Positions 27,519-38,741 are shown, counted from the stretch's first letter. The stretch: DNA of 64,000 nt from Paracoccaceae bacterium (GCA_022824005.1 JAJEBG010000016.1:1-64000), one strand, 5' to 3'. A program made the numbers and translations. The notes: generated from the sequence alone by a model not told the origin.

Positions 27519-28248
27519 TTTCTTCTTCCTTGCGGCGAAAAGCCTTGATGAGAATGGGGAGACAGGCGAGGCTGGCTAGCCCTAACAGTGGTCCGAGAAT
27601 ATTCCATTGCCAAATGATTCCTAAATTTGGGTCTTGTCCCGCTTCGATGGCGGCCCCAAGGCCGGTTCCCACCCACGTATAAATGGCCGCACCCGGGATG
27701 ATTCCAAGCGAAGTGGTGAGGATAAAATTTCTCAGTTTGACGCCAACAAGGGCCGGGATCAAATTGGCGGCAAAAAAAGGAACAATCGGGACCAAGCGGA
27801 GCAAAAACAAGACACTCAATTCATTCTCTTTTAATTTTTCGCTCATTCTCTTGACCGCACCCGAGGACGAATCGATTTTCGACGAAAGATAGTCTCCTAG
27901 CCCCATTCGAGCCGCCAAAAAGATCACGATAGCCCCCATTGTGGCGGCGACGACATTATAGAGAATTCCGGGAAACAGGCCAAAAAGAAATCCTCCCGCT
28001 AACGTCGCGGCGGTGGCTCCGGGAAGCGAGAGCGCCACAATCAGGAAGTACGCCAACACAAATAAGATGGAGAGATAAATGTAGTGGGAATCTCGCCATT
28101 CAAGCAATGCCGAACGATGTTCGGCCAAAGCCTGCCAAGATAACTGTTCCCGAAACAAGGCAAAGGCCGCTATCGCCACAGCGATGATCAACAATAAGGG
28201 AAGCCCTCGCCGTAAATTGAGTTGGCTTTGATTTGAATTTGTGCTCAT
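27508..28248 (-). CDS. TVP38/TMEM64 (VTT domain) family membrane protein
   Basis: LPGATAATLAGGFLFGLFPGILYNVVAATMGA; FLLRLVPIVPFFAANLIPALVGV. Confidence 0.9.
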   Translation of the reverse strand: MSTNSNQSQLNLRRGLPLLLIIAVAIAAFALFREQLSWQALAEHRSALLEWRDSHYIYLSILFVLAYFLIVALSLPGATAATLAGGFLFGLFPGILYNVVAATMGAIVIFLAARMGLGDYLSSKIDSSSGAVKRMSEKLKENELSVLFLLRLVPIVPFFAANLIPALVGVKLRNFILTTSLGIIPGAAIYTWVGTGLGAAIEAGQDPNLGIIWQWNILGPLLGLASLACLPILIKAFRRKEEENDY

Positions 28249-28445
28249 TCTGATGACCTCGCTCTTTAACGGATTTCGGTGTGACTAAAAATCTGCGTCA
28301 TTTCCATCCGCTGGGAAATAAGTAAGAAAAAATAATCCTTGGCGGCAGTCGTTGACGGCAAGGAACAAAATCATATATGAATAGTCTCTGATTGTCACAT
28401 TGCTGGAACCCGATTTTCCGGCACCTCCCCCATGGAGACACCTTC

Positions 28446-28580
28446 ATGAAACGTACGTTTCAGCCCAGTCATCGCGTTCGCAAGCGCAGGCATGGCTTCC
28501 GCTCTCGGATGGCAAGCAAAGCCGGCCGGCGCATTCTTAACCGGCGGCGTGCCAAAGGGCGAAAATTACTGAGTGCTTGA
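28446..28580 (+). CDS. rpmH: 50S ribosomal protein L34
   Basis: [44 protein letters not shown]; start corrected to the ATG at 28446. Confidence 0.98.
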   Translation: MKRTFQPSHRVRKRRHGFRSRMASKAGRRILNRRRAKGRKLLSA

Positions 28581-28638
28581 CTCGACTGGGCGACACTCAC
28601 ATTTATCTTTTTTCATACCCCATCGCCGGACACAAAAG

Positions 28639-28980
28639 ATGACAATGATTACATTGAAACGTCGTCAAGATTTTATCAAGGCGGCGCAATCTTCACGGCA
28701 TCGTGCTCGGTCTCTGATTCTTATGGCCCGACACCGAGGTGAAGGGGCCACCGATGACATCCGTGTGGGTTTTACCTCTTCAAAGCGAATTGGTGGAGCC
28801 TGCACACGCAACCGTGCCAAGCGCCGACTTCGTGAAGCGGCACGAATTGTCCTGACCAAATCGGGGCGGCCAGGTTGGGATTATGTTCTGGTGAGCGTCG
28901 CGCACAAAACGATAAAACGAAGATTCTCATCCCTTTTGGTGGACCTCAACCTCGCCTTGCAAAAGGTTCATGCGCAGTGA
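28639..28980 (+). CDS. rnpA: Ribonuclease P protein component
   Basis: [36 protein letters not shown]; start corrected to 28639. Confidence 0.95.
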   Translation: MTMITLKRRQDFIKAAQSSRHRARSLILMARHRGEGATDDIRVGFTSSKRIGGACTRNRAKRRLREAARIVLTKSGRPGWDYVLVSVAHKTIKRRFSSLLVDLNLALQKVHAQ

Positions 28981-29212
28981 TCTTTTGACCATGACTCCCC
29001 TCGCCTTTCTCCTTTCAATTCCTGTTCGCCTTTACCGAATTATTGGCAGTCCTCTCATTGGCATGCATTGCCGCTTTCACCCAACATGCTCACAATACGC
29101 TCTGGAGGCCCTTCGCAAACATGGCGGAATGAAGGGGAGTCTTTTAACTATAAACCGAATAGCCCGTTGCCACCCATGGGGAGGATCGGGTGTTGACGAA
29201 GTTCCCGATTAG
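28970..29212 (+). CDS. yidD: Membrane protein insertion efficiency factor YidD
   Basis: [36 protein letters not shown]...[14 protein letters not shown]. Confidence 0.96.
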   Translation: MRSDLLTMTPLAFLLSIPVRLYRIIGSPLIGMHCRFHPTCSQYALEALRKHGGMKGSLLTINRIARCHPWGGSGVDEVPD

Positions 29213-29299
29213 ATTCGCTTTGCAAAGATGGTTCTGCTTGATTCAATCGGCCATTTCTTGTTGAACGGGCGAGCCCTCATTTAGCCCAAACGGTCATTC

Positions 29300-31213
29300 A
29301 TGGATAATCAAAACAAGAATCTTATTTTGGCGACGGCCTTGAGTTTTCTGGTCGTGCTGGGCTGGTTTATTTTATTCCCACCTGAATCTCCCCCCACCAG
29401 CAACCCAAAACTACCAGTGGTCGAAGAGGGCACTAATGGGAGGGATGTGTCTATCGCCACACCTGACCTTGCCGCCGCGCCCCCCTCAGTAACGGTGGAG
29501 GCCGAAGAGATAACAGTTGCGACCGACGATAAGTCAGAGGACAGTACGACGGAACGGATCCCCATTGATACGCCGAGACTTCTCGGTTCAATTTCGCTGC
29601 TAGGGGGCCGGATTGACGATCTATTATTGCGTCAATACCAAGCGACGCTTGAGCCCACCTCGGAAATGGTTCGACTGCTGTCGCCTGTCAAGACATCCCA
29701 TCCATATTATGCCTTATTCGGTTGGGCACCGGCTGGTTCATTGGATTACGGTTCAGTGCCCGGGGCACAGACCCCTTGGCAAGTCGAAAGCGGGGATGTG
29801 CTAGCCCCCAACCGTCCCGTGACGATTGTGTGGAAAAGTGACGCCGGCTTGGTCTTCCGTCGTACCCTATCCATCGATGATGGGTTTATGTTCTCGGTCA
29901 CTCAGACGGTCACCAACGAGAGTTCAAGAACCGTTCGGCTCGCCCCCTATGGAATGATTGCGAGACACGGTGAGCCGGACGTCATTGGGTTTTTCATTCT
30001 CCATGAGGGGGTGATTCAAATGGCGGACGGTCAGCTAGATGAGACGGATTACGACGATGTTCCCGATCTGCCATTCGATACTCGAGAACAGGCCCATCTC
30101 AATGTGCAATCGGTTCAAGAAAATGGTTGGATTGGCTTCACCGACAAATATTGGATGATGACACTCGTTCCTGAACCCGGCCAGACATTCGATGCGGTCA
30201 GCAAATATTCGGAACGCTCGGACATTTATCAAGCGGAAGCTAGGTTGCCGTTGGTTGAACTGCCTCCTCGAGCCAGCCATGGGGTTGTCACGCAACTTTT
30301 TGCCGGTGCCAAAGAATGGGAAATCATTCGTGGTTATGAAGATCAATTTGGAATCGAGCGCTTCGTCGACTCAATTGATTGGGGTTGGTTCTTTTTCCTG
30401 ACCAAACCCATCTTCATCCTCCTTTATTGGATCAATGGTCATGTCGGAAATATGGGCTGGTCAATCATCTGTCTGACCTTTGTGATTAAAGCCGTTCTAT
30501 TTCCCCTTGCCTACAAATCGTACGTTTCAATGGCCAAGATGAAAGAACTCCAGCCCGAAATGATGAAGATCAAGGAACAGGTGGGGGACGACAAAAAAGA
30601 GATGCAGCGCCGGATGATGGAACTCTACCGCGATAAAAAGTTAAACCCTGCAGCGGGATGTCTGCCCATATTGCCACAGATTCCTATATTCTTCTCTCTT
30701 TACAAGGTGATTTTTGTCACCATTGAAATGCGACACGCCCCATTCATTTGGTGGATCCATGATCTTTCGGCTCCTGACCCGACGTCAATCCTTAATCTTT
30801 TTGGGAGTTTGCCGTGGAACGCTCCGGATCCGAGCTCGCTGGTTTCTCTCATCTCACTCGGCGTTTTGCCCATCTTGTTGGGAATCAGTATGTGGCTTCA
30901 ACAAAAGCTTAACCCCGCCCCCACCGACCCCACTCAAGCGGCGGTTTTTGCTTGGATGCCGTGGGTGTTCATGTTCATGCTCGGACAGTTTGCCAGTGGA
31001 TTGATCATCTACTGGCTTGCCAACAACATCATTACTTTTGCCCAGCAATACGCCATCATGCGAAGCCAAGGCGTGAAACCCGATATCCTTGGCAATATCA
31101 TTGACGGGTTCAAACGAAAATCATTGTTAAAAAAAGAGGCTCCGCCTGCCAAAGGCGAGGCAAAAAACTCAAAGCGTGGCAAAAAAAACCAACAACAAAA
31201 GAATAAGAAATAG
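29300..31213 (+). CDS. yidC: Membrane protein insertase YidC
   Basis: YKSYVSMAKMKELQPEMMKIKEQVGDDKKEMQRRMMELYRDKKLNPAAGCLPILPQIPIFFSLYKV. Confidence 0.97.
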   Translation: MDNQNKNLILATALSFLVVLGWFILFPPESPPTSNPKLPVVEEGTNGRDVSIATPDLAAAPPSVTVEAEEITVATDDKSEDSTTERIPIDTPRLLGSISLLGGRIDDLLLRQYQATLEPTSEMVRLLSPVKTSHPYYALFGWAPAGSLDYGSVPGAQTPWQVESGDVLAPNRPVTIVWKSDAGLVFRRTLSIDDGFMFSVTQTVTNESSRTVRLAPYGMIARHGEPDVIGFFILHEGVIQMADGQLDETDYDDVPDLPFDTREQAHLNVQSVQENGWIGFTDKYWMMTLVPEPGQTFDAVSKYSERSDIYQAEARLPLVELPPRASHGVVTQLFAGAKEWEIIRGYEDQFGIERFVDSIDWGWFFFLTKPIFILLYWINGHVGNMGWSIICLTFVIKAVLFPLAYKSYVSMAKMKELQPEMMKIKEQVGDDKKEMQRRMMELYRDKKLNPAAGCLPILPQIPIFFSLYKVIFVTIEMRHAPFIWWIHDLSAPDPTSILNLFGSLPWNAPDPSSLVSLISLGVLPILLGISMWLQQKLNPAPTDPTQAAVFAWMPWVFMFMLGQFASGLIIYWLANNIITFAQQYAIMRSQGVKPDILGNIIDGFKRKSLLKKEAPPAKGEAKNSKRGKKNQQQKNKK

Positions 31214-31237
31214 CCGTTAAACACTTGCCTCTGACCC

Positions 31238-31900
31238 ATGAATTCCATGATTCAAGACCGCGGTGAATGGGTGCCCCATCCGGGGAAGGCGGCGGCCCGG
31301 ACGGTGCGCCGACTCTTCGCCCATGATTGTCATTTTTTGTTGAGTGCGCCCTCAATGGCACACCTCCCCCCACCTGACCGCCCCGAGATATGTTTCACGG
31401 GAAGGTCAAACGTAGGCAAATCATCACTGATTAACGCTTTGGCTAATCGCCGTAAATTGGCCAGAACATCAAACACACCTGGTCGCACACGCGAGATCAA
31501 TATTTTTGCTCTCGGTGATTACCATTACTTGGTAGATCTACCGGGCTACGGTTATGCTCGAATGCCCAAAAAAAATGCCGCAAGAGCGGCCAAACTCATC
31601 GATTCCTATATCGCAGAACGGCCCTCTCTGCGCCGGGTTTTTGTGTTGATTGACGGGCGCAGAGGTCCAATGGAAATGGATGAGAAATTCATGTGGCGGC
31701 TTGATCAGTTGGGGGTCAATTTTCAAATTGTTGTTACCAAACTTGATAAGATCAAGGGGAAATCGCGCCATCAGGCCACCGAATGGGTCGCACCTTATTT
31801 GGCCTCCCATCCCGCTTCTTTCCCTAACGTGATCGCGACATCGTCAATGAGCGGCGAGGGAATTGACACATTGCGTCACCAAATTACCTCGATTCGTTAA
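31238..31900 (+). CDS. engB: Ribosome biogenesis GTPase EngB/YihA
   Basis: FTGRSNVGKSSLINALANRRKLARTSNTPGRTREINIF; DLPGYGYA. Confidence 0.96.
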   Translation: MNSMIQDRGEWVPHPGKAAARTVRRLFAHDCHFLLSAPSMAHLPPPDRPEICFTGRSNVGKSSLINALANRRKLARTSNTPGRTREINIFALGDYHYLVDLPGYGYARMPKKNAARAAKLIDSYIAERPSLRRVFVLIDGRRGPMEMDEKFMWRLDQLGVNFQIVVTKLDKIKGKSRHQATEWVAPYLASHPASFPNVIATSSMSGEGIDTLRHQITSIR

Positions 31901-31997
31901 CTTAATAGTGAAATCCTCACCGTCTTGGTTTATTAGAATTTTTGACGCGGGTGGACAATTCCTTCACCTGCGTGATGGCAAAGAATGGATGAGCTGA

Positions 31998-32873
31998 ATG
32001 CAGAAACGCCCCATCAGCATGGATGGCAACTGGACAGATACCGCCCGCACTCTCTCTGAAGCTCTTCCCCATCTGCAACGTTATGACAACGCAAAGATCG
32101 TCATCAAGATCGGGGGGCACGCGATCGGCGATGGTGCGATGTTGCGATCCTTTGCGAGAGATATCACTCTGCTCAAACAAGTCAACGTCCATCCCGTCGT
32201 GGTGCATGGCGGCGGTCCGATGATCAATGAAATGCTCTCCCGAATGGGCGTGGCTTCGAAATTTGTTGACGGCAAACGGGTGTCCGACAAGCCCACCGTA
32301 GAAATTGTTGAAATGGTCCTGTCGGGCTCAATCAACAAGAAGATTGTTCAAGCGATCAATGAACAGGGGGGCCAGGCTGTAGGTCTCTCAGGCAAGGATG
32401 CCAATATCATGATTTGCGATCGGGCCTCCTCTGAGTTGGGGTTTGTTGGAACCCCTTCGGAAATGAATCCCGAATTGTTGAAGGTGCTCTCGGCCAACCA
32501 TCTTATTCCCGTCGTGGCACCACTCGGCGTTAGCCGCGATGGCGAAACGCTTAATGTCAACGCCGATACCGCGGCAGGAGCCATTGCCACATCTCTGATG
32601 GCCGACAGGCTTCTACTGCTGACTGATGTTGACGGCGTGCTCGATGCCGATGGTCAACTCCTCACACAACTTTCAAAAAAGGACATTGACGACTTGAGAT
32701 CTGAGGGAGTTCTTAAAGGTGGGATGATCCCCAAGACCGAAACCGCGATCGGCGCGCTGGAGAAGGGGGTGCGTGCCGCCGTCATTGTCAACGGAAAAGT
32801 TCCCCACGCGGTGCTTTTGGAATTGTTCACTGATCAAGGTGCTGGAAGCCTCATCCGGGCACGACAAGCCTGA
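31998..32873 (+). CDS. argB: Acetylglutamate kinase
   Basis: [14 protein letters not shown]...LSGKDANIM...[14 protein letters not shown]. Confidence 0.97.
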   Translation: MQKRPISMDGNWTDTARTLSEALPHLQRYDNAKIVIKIGGHAIGDGAMLRSFARDITLLKQVNVHPVVVHGGGPMINEMLSRMGVASKFVDGKRVSDKPTVEIVEMVLSGSINKKIVQAINEQGGQAVGLSGKDANIMICDRASSELGFVGTPSEMNPELLKVLSANHLIPVVAPLGVSRDGETLNVNADTAAGAIATSLMADRLLLLTDVDGVLDADGQLLTQLSKKDIDDLRSEGVLKGGMIPKTETAIGALEKGVRAAVIVNGKVPHAVLLELFTDQGAGSLIRARQA

Positions 32874-33539
32874 ATGGACTCTGATCTTATCCACTCGATC
32901 GTCGCTAGGCACCATTTGCAAATTATGGGTGGGTTCTGCCCCCATAGCGATGATCCGCTGCCGGCCGATACCCGATTTGTGCTCATGCTAGGACCCCTTG
33001 CGCCCTCATTCTGGCGTTTTGTGACAACATCAAAAGAATTTCTAGATGGCAAAAAGGATCCCTTGGACCGCTGGTCGCAACGGGTGATCGGGCAAATTGC
33101 AACTGAAACGGCCTCGACACCCCTATTCCCCTTCGGCGGCCCACCATATCTGCCTTTTCAAGATTGGGCAATTCGTTCGGGACGATGTTGGGTCTCTCCT
33201 GTTGGACTCCTTGTTCATGATACAGCCGGTTTGCTGGTCTCTTTCCGAGGCGCGTTGGCGATGACTCAATCGTTTGACTTGCCTCCGGGCGCATCTCAAT
33301 CACCTTGTGAAAATTGCCGCGACCGTCCGTGTGAGAACCATTGTCCCATCCATGCCCTTGATGACAAGCATTATGACCATCGCGCCTGTCTGTCCTACTT
33401 AACCAATCCACTGGGTATTGATTGTCTCTCAAAGGGGTGCGCCGTTCGGCGGGCCTGTCCGATTAACGGATCGACAATGCAACCACCTTCTCAGGCTCGA
33501 TTCCATCAGGAAGCCCGATTATCGGCATCGACAAGATGA
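32874..33539 (+). CDS. 4Fe-4S ferredoxin-type protein
   Basis: CENCRDRPCENHCPIHAL and CLSKGCAVRRACP Cys clusters. Confidence 0.75.
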   Translation: MDSDLIHSIVARHHLQIMGGFCPHSDDPLPADTRFVLMLGPLAPSFWRFVTTSKEFLDGKKDPLDRWSQRVIGQIATETASTPLFPFGGPPYLPFQDWAIRSGRCWVSPVGLLVHDTAGLLVSFRGALAMTQSFDLPPGASQSPCENCRDRPCENHCPIHALDDKHYDHRACLSYLTNPLGIDCLSKGCAVRRACPINGSTMQPPSQARFHQEARLSASTR

Positions 33540-34033
33540 AACTGATCATTCTTCGACATGCAAAATCAAGTTGGGCCGATCCCGGTCTTGATGACCATGA
33601 TCGCCCTCTCGCGCCCCGTGGTATGCGCGCCGCCATGTTGATCGGTCAATGGTTGGCGACGGCGGGCCATCAGCCAAAATCTGTCATCTGCTCAACCGCG
33701 ACAAGAGCCCACCAGACTTGGGAGAAGATGAACCCATATTTACCCTGTCCCGATCAGGTTCGATACACATCGTATCTCTACCACGCCGAGGTTGAGCAAA
33801 TTTGGAACACGGTTCGGCAAGGCCAGCAATCTCCTTTGCTGATCGTCGGCCACAACCCCGGTTTGGGCGCCTTTGCCCGTTCGGCGATTCAACAGATACC
33901 AGACCGTCATGAATTTCTTCGCTACCCAACAGCGGCCGCCACGGTCTGCGTCTTCCCCGTTGACAATTGGAGGAGGGTGGCTCCAAAAACGGGGCAATTG
34001 GTGGCATTCACTACTCCTCGAGACCATTCGTAA
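33536..34033 (+). CDS. SixA-like histidine phosphatase
   Basis: MKLIILRHAKSSWADPGLDDHDRPLAPRG; VGHNPGLG. Confidence 0.9.
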   Translation: MKLIILRHAKSSWADPGLDDHDRPLAPRGMRAAMLIGQWLATAGHQPKSVICSTATRAHQTWEKMNPYLPCPDQVRYTSYLYHAEVEQIWNTVRQGQQSPLLIVGHNPGLGAFARSAIQQIPDRHEFLRYPTAAATVCVFPVDNWRRVAPKTGQLVAFTTPRDHS

Positions 34034-34132
34034 AGATTTCTTGCCATCGTCGTTGGTGGAATCACATCTCCTTAAGAAGACTCGGCTCACTGAACCTTCT
34101 GCGACAGGCCGAGCGAGATAATGTCACCTGTT

Positions 34133-34906
34133 TTAATGACCCAGAATTTGGCTCAAGAAGAGTTTGGTGCGATCATTCTGCGGATTGCTGAAAAATTCTT
34201 CGGGTTCATTTTGCTCAACAATCTGCCCTTCATCCATAAAGATCACTCGGTCGGCGACTTGTCGGGCAAAGCCCATTTCATGCGTAACACACAGCATCGT
34301 CATGCCCTCTTCCGCCAATTCAATCATGGTATCAAGGACTTCCTTAATCATCTCTGGATCAAGTGCCGAAGTGGGTTCATCAAACAACATAATGCGCGGT
34401 CGCATACATAGTGAACGGGCAATTGCGACCCGCTGTTGTTGCCCTCCTGACAATTGCCCAGGAAACTTGGCGGCCTGCTCTGGAATCTTCACCTTTTCAA
34501 GGAAATACATCGCCGTATCTTCAGCCTCTTGACGGGGAGTCTTGCGAACCCAGATGGGGGCCAAGGTGCAGTTCTCAAGAATGGTCAGATGGGGAAAAAG
34601 GTTAAAGTGTTGAAAACACATGCCCACTTCGGAGCGAATCCGATCAATATTCTTAAGATCGGAGGAAAGTTCAGTCCCCTCGACGATAATAGTCCCTTCT
34701 TGGTGCTCCTCAAGGCAATTGATACAACGGATAAGGGTTGATTTGCCTGAACCTGAAGGCCCGCAAATGACAATCCTCTCGCCTTCATGAACCGTGAGAT
34801 TGATATCGACAAGAACGTGAAAACTGCCGTACCACTTATTCATATCAGTGATTTCAACCGCCAACCTATCTGTCGTTTGGATTTCCTTATTCTCCATGGT
34901 GATCAA
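34133..34906 (-). CDS. aapP: General amino-acid ABC transporter ATP-binding protein
   Basis: [40 protein letters not shown]. Confidence 0.93.
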   Translation of the reverse strand: MITMENKEIQTTDRLAVEITDMNKWYGSFHVLVDINLTVHEGERIVICGPSGSGKSTLIRCINCLEEHQEGTIIVEGTELSSDLKNIDRIRSEVGMCFQHFNLFPHLTILENCTLAPIWVRKTPRQEAEDTAMYFLEKVKIPEQAAKFPGQLSGGQQQRVAIARSLCMRPRIMLFDEPTSALDPEMIKEVLDTMIELAEEGMTMLCVTHEMGFARQVADRVIFMDEGQIVEQNEPEEFFSNPQNDRTKLFLSQILGH

Positions 34907-34957
34907 CCCTTTCGTGAGAGTCTCTGGTGATACGATGACGCCGCCCTGCCATGAACT

Positions 34958-36262
34958 CTAGTCATGGCTCGTTTTAAGCTTGCGCTCAAGATACATGGAA
35001 TAGCGGGACATCGCGAAACAAAACACAAAAAATATCAACGCGACAAACACATAGAGTTCCCAAATAATGCCGTTCCAGTCGGCGTCAGCGCGAATCGAAT
35101 TGGTGAGGCCCAAAGGATCGAGAAGACCAATGATTGAAACCAAAGTGGTATCTTTGAACAATGCGATAAATGACGACACGATACCAGGTATCGAAACCTT
35201 TAAGGCTTGAGGGAGGACCACAAGTCGCATTGATTTCCAGTAATCAAGACCGAGCGCGTCGGCGGCTTCAAATTGCCCTCTTGGCAAAGACGCAAGACCT
35301 CCCCGCACAACCTCGGCAAGATAGGCCGCAGAAAATAAGGTCACCATAATAATGACCCGTAAGATCAAATCGAAATTGGTGCCGGGTGGCAAAAATATAT
35401 TCAATAAAGTCGACGCAACAAACAGCAGAGTAATGAGTGGAACCCCGCGAATAAATTCAATGAAGCCAATACAAATAGCCTTGACGATCAAGAGGTCCGA
35501 TTTACGACCCAACGCCAGAAGAATTCCGAGTGGCAATGAACTGACAATACCCGTCACGCCAATCGTCGTGGAAAGCATAAAACCACCAAAACGGGCACTT
35601 TCAACCGGTTCAAGCCATAGTCTCGGAAATATTGATTGCAGTAGTTCTGAAAGTGGCACGGCGGCAAAAATCCAATAGATGATAATGCCAAGAGTGGCCG
35701 TTATCAAACCTGTCAGAGTCCCAAAAGCGCGTGAGCTCGCGGCCATCAGAATGTAACCGATCGCAAATCCCAACAAAATGGAGATCATTGTCCACAGCGA
35801 ACCTCCCCATAATAACCAAATACCCAAAAGAGGGTACACGGCCGAGAATAGGAGCATTTTGCGGGGCAGAACGGGGTACAATATTGGGGCTATGGCAATC
35901 AACATCAGCACTAGCGCAAGATTAGGCCGCCAATAGGCATCACTCGGATAAAACCCGTACAACAGCTGCAGATAACGCTCGCGAATGACCGCCCAGCAAG
36001 CCCCGTGTGTGCCTTCACCATAAGCTTCGATAATGGCCGCTCGGCACTCATTCAATGATGTGGCCGTCCATGATGATTGGATGATCCAAGGCACCACCTC
36101 AATCACGACAAATCCGATGACAAAGACAGAAAGAAAAGTCAGAATTGAATTCAACCACGTGCTGAAAAGATTCTCTCTGGCCCAACCCACAAGACCCACA
36201 TGTCGGTTTGGCGCCGGCCGCGACGATAGCATTTCCTCTCTGACAAATGCCTCTGGTTTCAT
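34958..36262 (-). CDS. aapM: General amino-acid ABC transporter permease
   Basis: FIEFIRGVPLITLLFVAS; EVVRGGLASLPRGQFEAADALGL. Confidence 0.92.
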   Translation of the reverse strand: MKPEAFVREEMLSSRPAPNRHVGLVGWARENLFSTWLNSILTFLSVFVIGFVVIEVVPWIIQSSWTATSLNECRAAIIEAYGEGTHGACWAVIRERYLQLLYGFYPSDAYWRPNLALVLMLIAIAPILYPVLPRKMLLFSAVYPLLGIWLLWGGSLWTMISILLGFAIGYILMAASSRAFGTLTGLITATLGIIIYWIFAAVPLSELLQSIFPRLWLEPVESARFGGFMLSTTIGVTGIVSSLPLGILLALGRKSDLLIVKAICIGFIEFIRGVPLITLLFVASTLLNIFLPPGTNFDLILRVIIMVTLFSAAYLAEVVRGGLASLPRGQFEAADALGLDYWKSMRLVVLPQALKVSIPGIVSSFIALFKDTTLVSIIGLLDPLGLTNSIRADADWNGIIWELYVFVALIFFVFCFAMSRYSMYLERKLKTSHD

Positions 36263-36263
36263 G

Positions 36264-37547
36264 TTATCGTTCTTTCAGCTTGACGCGACCATTATACCAG
36301 TTGAGAACCGCTGAGACGGAGAGCGAAATAAAGAGATAACAAAGCATCAGAAGCAGAATGGTTTCTAACTCGCGACCCGTTTGATTCAGCGTGATCCCAC
36401 CCAATGTGCCCGTCACATCCATGTAGCCGACCGCGATCGCTAGCGACGAGTTCTTGGTCAGATTGAGAAATTGTGAAATCAATGGCGGAATGATGATCCG
36501 CAGGGCTTGCGGCAAAATCACCAAACTCATCGTTAATCCGGGCCGAATTCCGAGCGAAAAAGCCGCTTCAGTTTGCCCTTTTGATACCGCCGAAATCCCA
36601 GCACGGACAATCTCGGCAATAAAAGCGGCGGTATAGAACGATAAGGCCAACCAAAGCGCAATCAATGAATTTCGCATATAGACGCCACCGGAAAAATTGA
36701 ATCCTTTCAAAACTGGATAGCCAAGATGGAAGCCGAGATAGTAGAGGACCACCAGCGGTGGGACAACAATCAAAGCGATTCGAAGCGGCCATGTCCTCGG
36801 CAATTTGCCGGTTTCACTCTGCACTCTCATGGCCCTTCGCCGGACCCGTCTCGCGGCAAAAATTCCCGCAAAAAGGACCAACAGCAGCAGCACAAGATCA
36901 ATCGAGATACCGAACCAACCAAATACCGAAAGATTGCCTAGACTATTGGAGAATAGAGGTTCGGGTACATAAATGCCGCGATTGGTTAGAGCCACAGAAT
37001 CGCCAAACATCATAGAGGCGGTGGCATCTTCACCACGAAAATCTCGGGGTTTTGGTAATGTCCCAATCAGGATAGCCATGAAAAAGACAATCCAAAGGAG
37101 CACCGGGACATTACGGAATACTTCTACATAGATGGTCATCAGTCGGGCGACCACCCAATTTTTTGATAATCTTAATACACCGATTACCACCCCGACGATG
37201 GTCGCAAGGGTACATCCTAGAACCGCCACAAGAAGCGTATTCAGCAGGCCGACGATTGAGGCTCTAAGATGCGATGATCTTGAGTCATACTCAATCAGCC
37301 TTTGGTTGATATCGTAACTCGATGGCTGATTAAGGAAAGAAAAATTCACATCTTTCCCAAGCGCATTGAGATTTTGAAGCGTATTGCTAATCAGCCAAGC
37401 AATCAACAACATGAACCCAATCAACGCCACAGTTTGAATGGTCATTGAACGGTACCGCTTATCATTGAGAAGCATACTTAGCCGAAATACCGGCGGCGCT
37501 TTCTCCCCTTCTTGAACCCTCATACCGTCAGACCTGACATCACTCAC
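36264..37547 (-). CDS. aapQ: General amino-acid ABC transporter permease
   Basis: YVEVFRNVPVLLWIVFF; EIVRAGISAVSKGQTEAAFSLG. Confidence 0.92.
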   Translation of the reverse strand: MSDVRSDGMRVQEGEKAPPVFRLSMLLNDKRYRSMTIQTVALIGFMLLIAWLISNTLQNLNALGKDVNFSFLNQPSSYDINQRLIEYDSRSSHLRASIVGLLNTLLVAVLGCTLATIVGVVIGVLRLSKNWVVARLMTIYVEVFRNVPVLLWIVFFMAILIGTLPKPRDFRGEDATASMMFGDSVALTNRGIYVPEPLFSNSLGNLSVFGWFGISIDLVLLLLVLFAGIFAARRVRRRAMRVQSETGKLPRTWPLRIALIVVPPLVVLYYLGFHLGYPVLKGFNFSGGVYMRNSLIALWLALSFYTAAFIAEIVRAGISAVSKGQTEAAFSLGIRPGLTMSLVILPQALRIIIPPLISQFLNLTKNSSLAIAVGYMDVTGTLGGITLNQTGRELETILLLMLCYLFISLSVSAVLNWYNGRVKLKER

Positions 37548-37554
37548 TCAAATA

Positions 37555-37588
37555 TGAAAAAAGCTACCACAATTTCTTGTGGTAGCTT
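37555..37588 (-). terminator. Intrinsic terminator between aapJ and aapQ
   Basis: Minus strand AAGCTACCACAA-GAAA-TTGTGGTAGCTT followed by TTTTC; perfect 12-bp stem. Confidence 0.85.
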
Positions 37589-37647
37589 CCTGATTGTTAA
37601 CCATGTCGCTCATCTCATGAGCCCTCTCGGCAATCCGAGAGCCGCTA

Positions 37648-38664
37648 TCACCGGAAGGGTGGCGCGTACAATAGACCACCTTCAGTGTAGAGGGCGTTTT
37701 CACCCCTTTGAAGCGCGATCGCTGTATCGGGTCCAATATGTCGGTCGAATATTTCGCCATAATTTCCCCGTGCCTCAATGGCATGGAGGGCCCAATCCGC
37801 CGACAGGCCGATCATGGCTCCATATTCACCTTCGGTGCCCAACAGGCGGGCCACTTCTGGATCATTGGTGGAACCCATCATCGATTTGGCATTGGCTTGC
37901 GTAATACCTTTCTCTTCAGCAATGATAAGAGCATTCAACACCCAACGGGCGATATCAGCCCATTGATCATCACCATGCCGCACCAACGGGCCTAAAGGTT
38001 CTTTGGAGATAATTTCCGGCAAGACAACGAGCGCATTGGGATCTTCGGCGGTCGCGCGAGTCGCGGCCAATCCTGAACGATCCGTCGTGTAGACATCGCA
38101 AGCCTCAGCAAAGAATTGCTCGCGTGCTTCGGCGTTCGTTTCAATCGGAACGGGTTCATAACTCATACCATTAGCACGGAAATAATCTGCAAGATTCAAC
38201 TCAGTGGTCGTGCCAGTTTGGATACAAACGGTGGCGCCGTCCAACTCAGTGGCTGAATTGATTCCGAGCGACTCGTGAGTCATAAAACCCTGACCATCGT
38301 AATAATTGATACCAACAAAGGTAAATTTTAGATCGACATCGCGCGAGAAGGTCCATGTGGTGTTGCGGGCCAAGACATCAATCTCACCAGACGCGAGGGC
38401 GGTAAAACGGGTCTTGCCAGTTGTGGGTGTAAATTTGACCGCGTCGGGGTCACCGAAGATCGCCGCCGCGAGGGCACGACAATAATCAACATCAAAGCCA
38501 TCCCACTTTCCGTCCGCGTCGGGGGCAGCAAAACCAACCAAACCGGTGTTCACACCGCATTGAATAAAGCCTTTGGCTTTGACATCATCAAGTGTTGCGG
38601 CAACTGACATACCGGCCGAGAGTCCCACAACGGTTGTTGCGGCAATCAGGCTCTTCAATCTCAT
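37648..38664 (-). CDS. aapJ: General amino-acid ABC transporter substrate-binding protein
   Basis: Signal peptide; GFIQCGVNTGLVGFAAPDADGKWDGFDVDYCRALAAAIFGD. Confidence 0.94.
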   Translation of the reverse strand: MRLKSLIAATTVVGLSAGMSVAATLDDVKAKGFIQCGVNTGLVGFAAPDADGKWDGFDVDYCRALAAAIFGDPDAVKFTPTTGKTRFTALASGEIDVLARNTTWTFSRDVDLKFTFVGINYYDGQGFMTHESLGINSATELDGATVCIQTGTTTELNLADYFRANGMSYEPVPIETNAEAREQFFAEACDVYTTDRSGLAATRATAEDPNALVVLPEIISKEPLGPLVRHGDDQWADIARWVLNALIIAEEKGITQANAKSMMGSTNDPEVARLLGTEGEYGAMIGLSADWALHAIEARGNYGEIFDRHIGPDTAIALQRGENALYTEGGLLYAPPFR

Positions 38665-38741
38665 TTTTTTCTCCTTTGAAATATTGTGCTATGGCGAAAC
38701 CGATTGCATGGTATGTACCCCACGGCTTCGTCTCTGAAATG

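Noticed and set aside
28249-28445. oriC/DnaA boxes near rpmH
   Set aside because: No TTATCCACA-type boxes seen in the rpmH upstream spacer, and no dnaA nearby.
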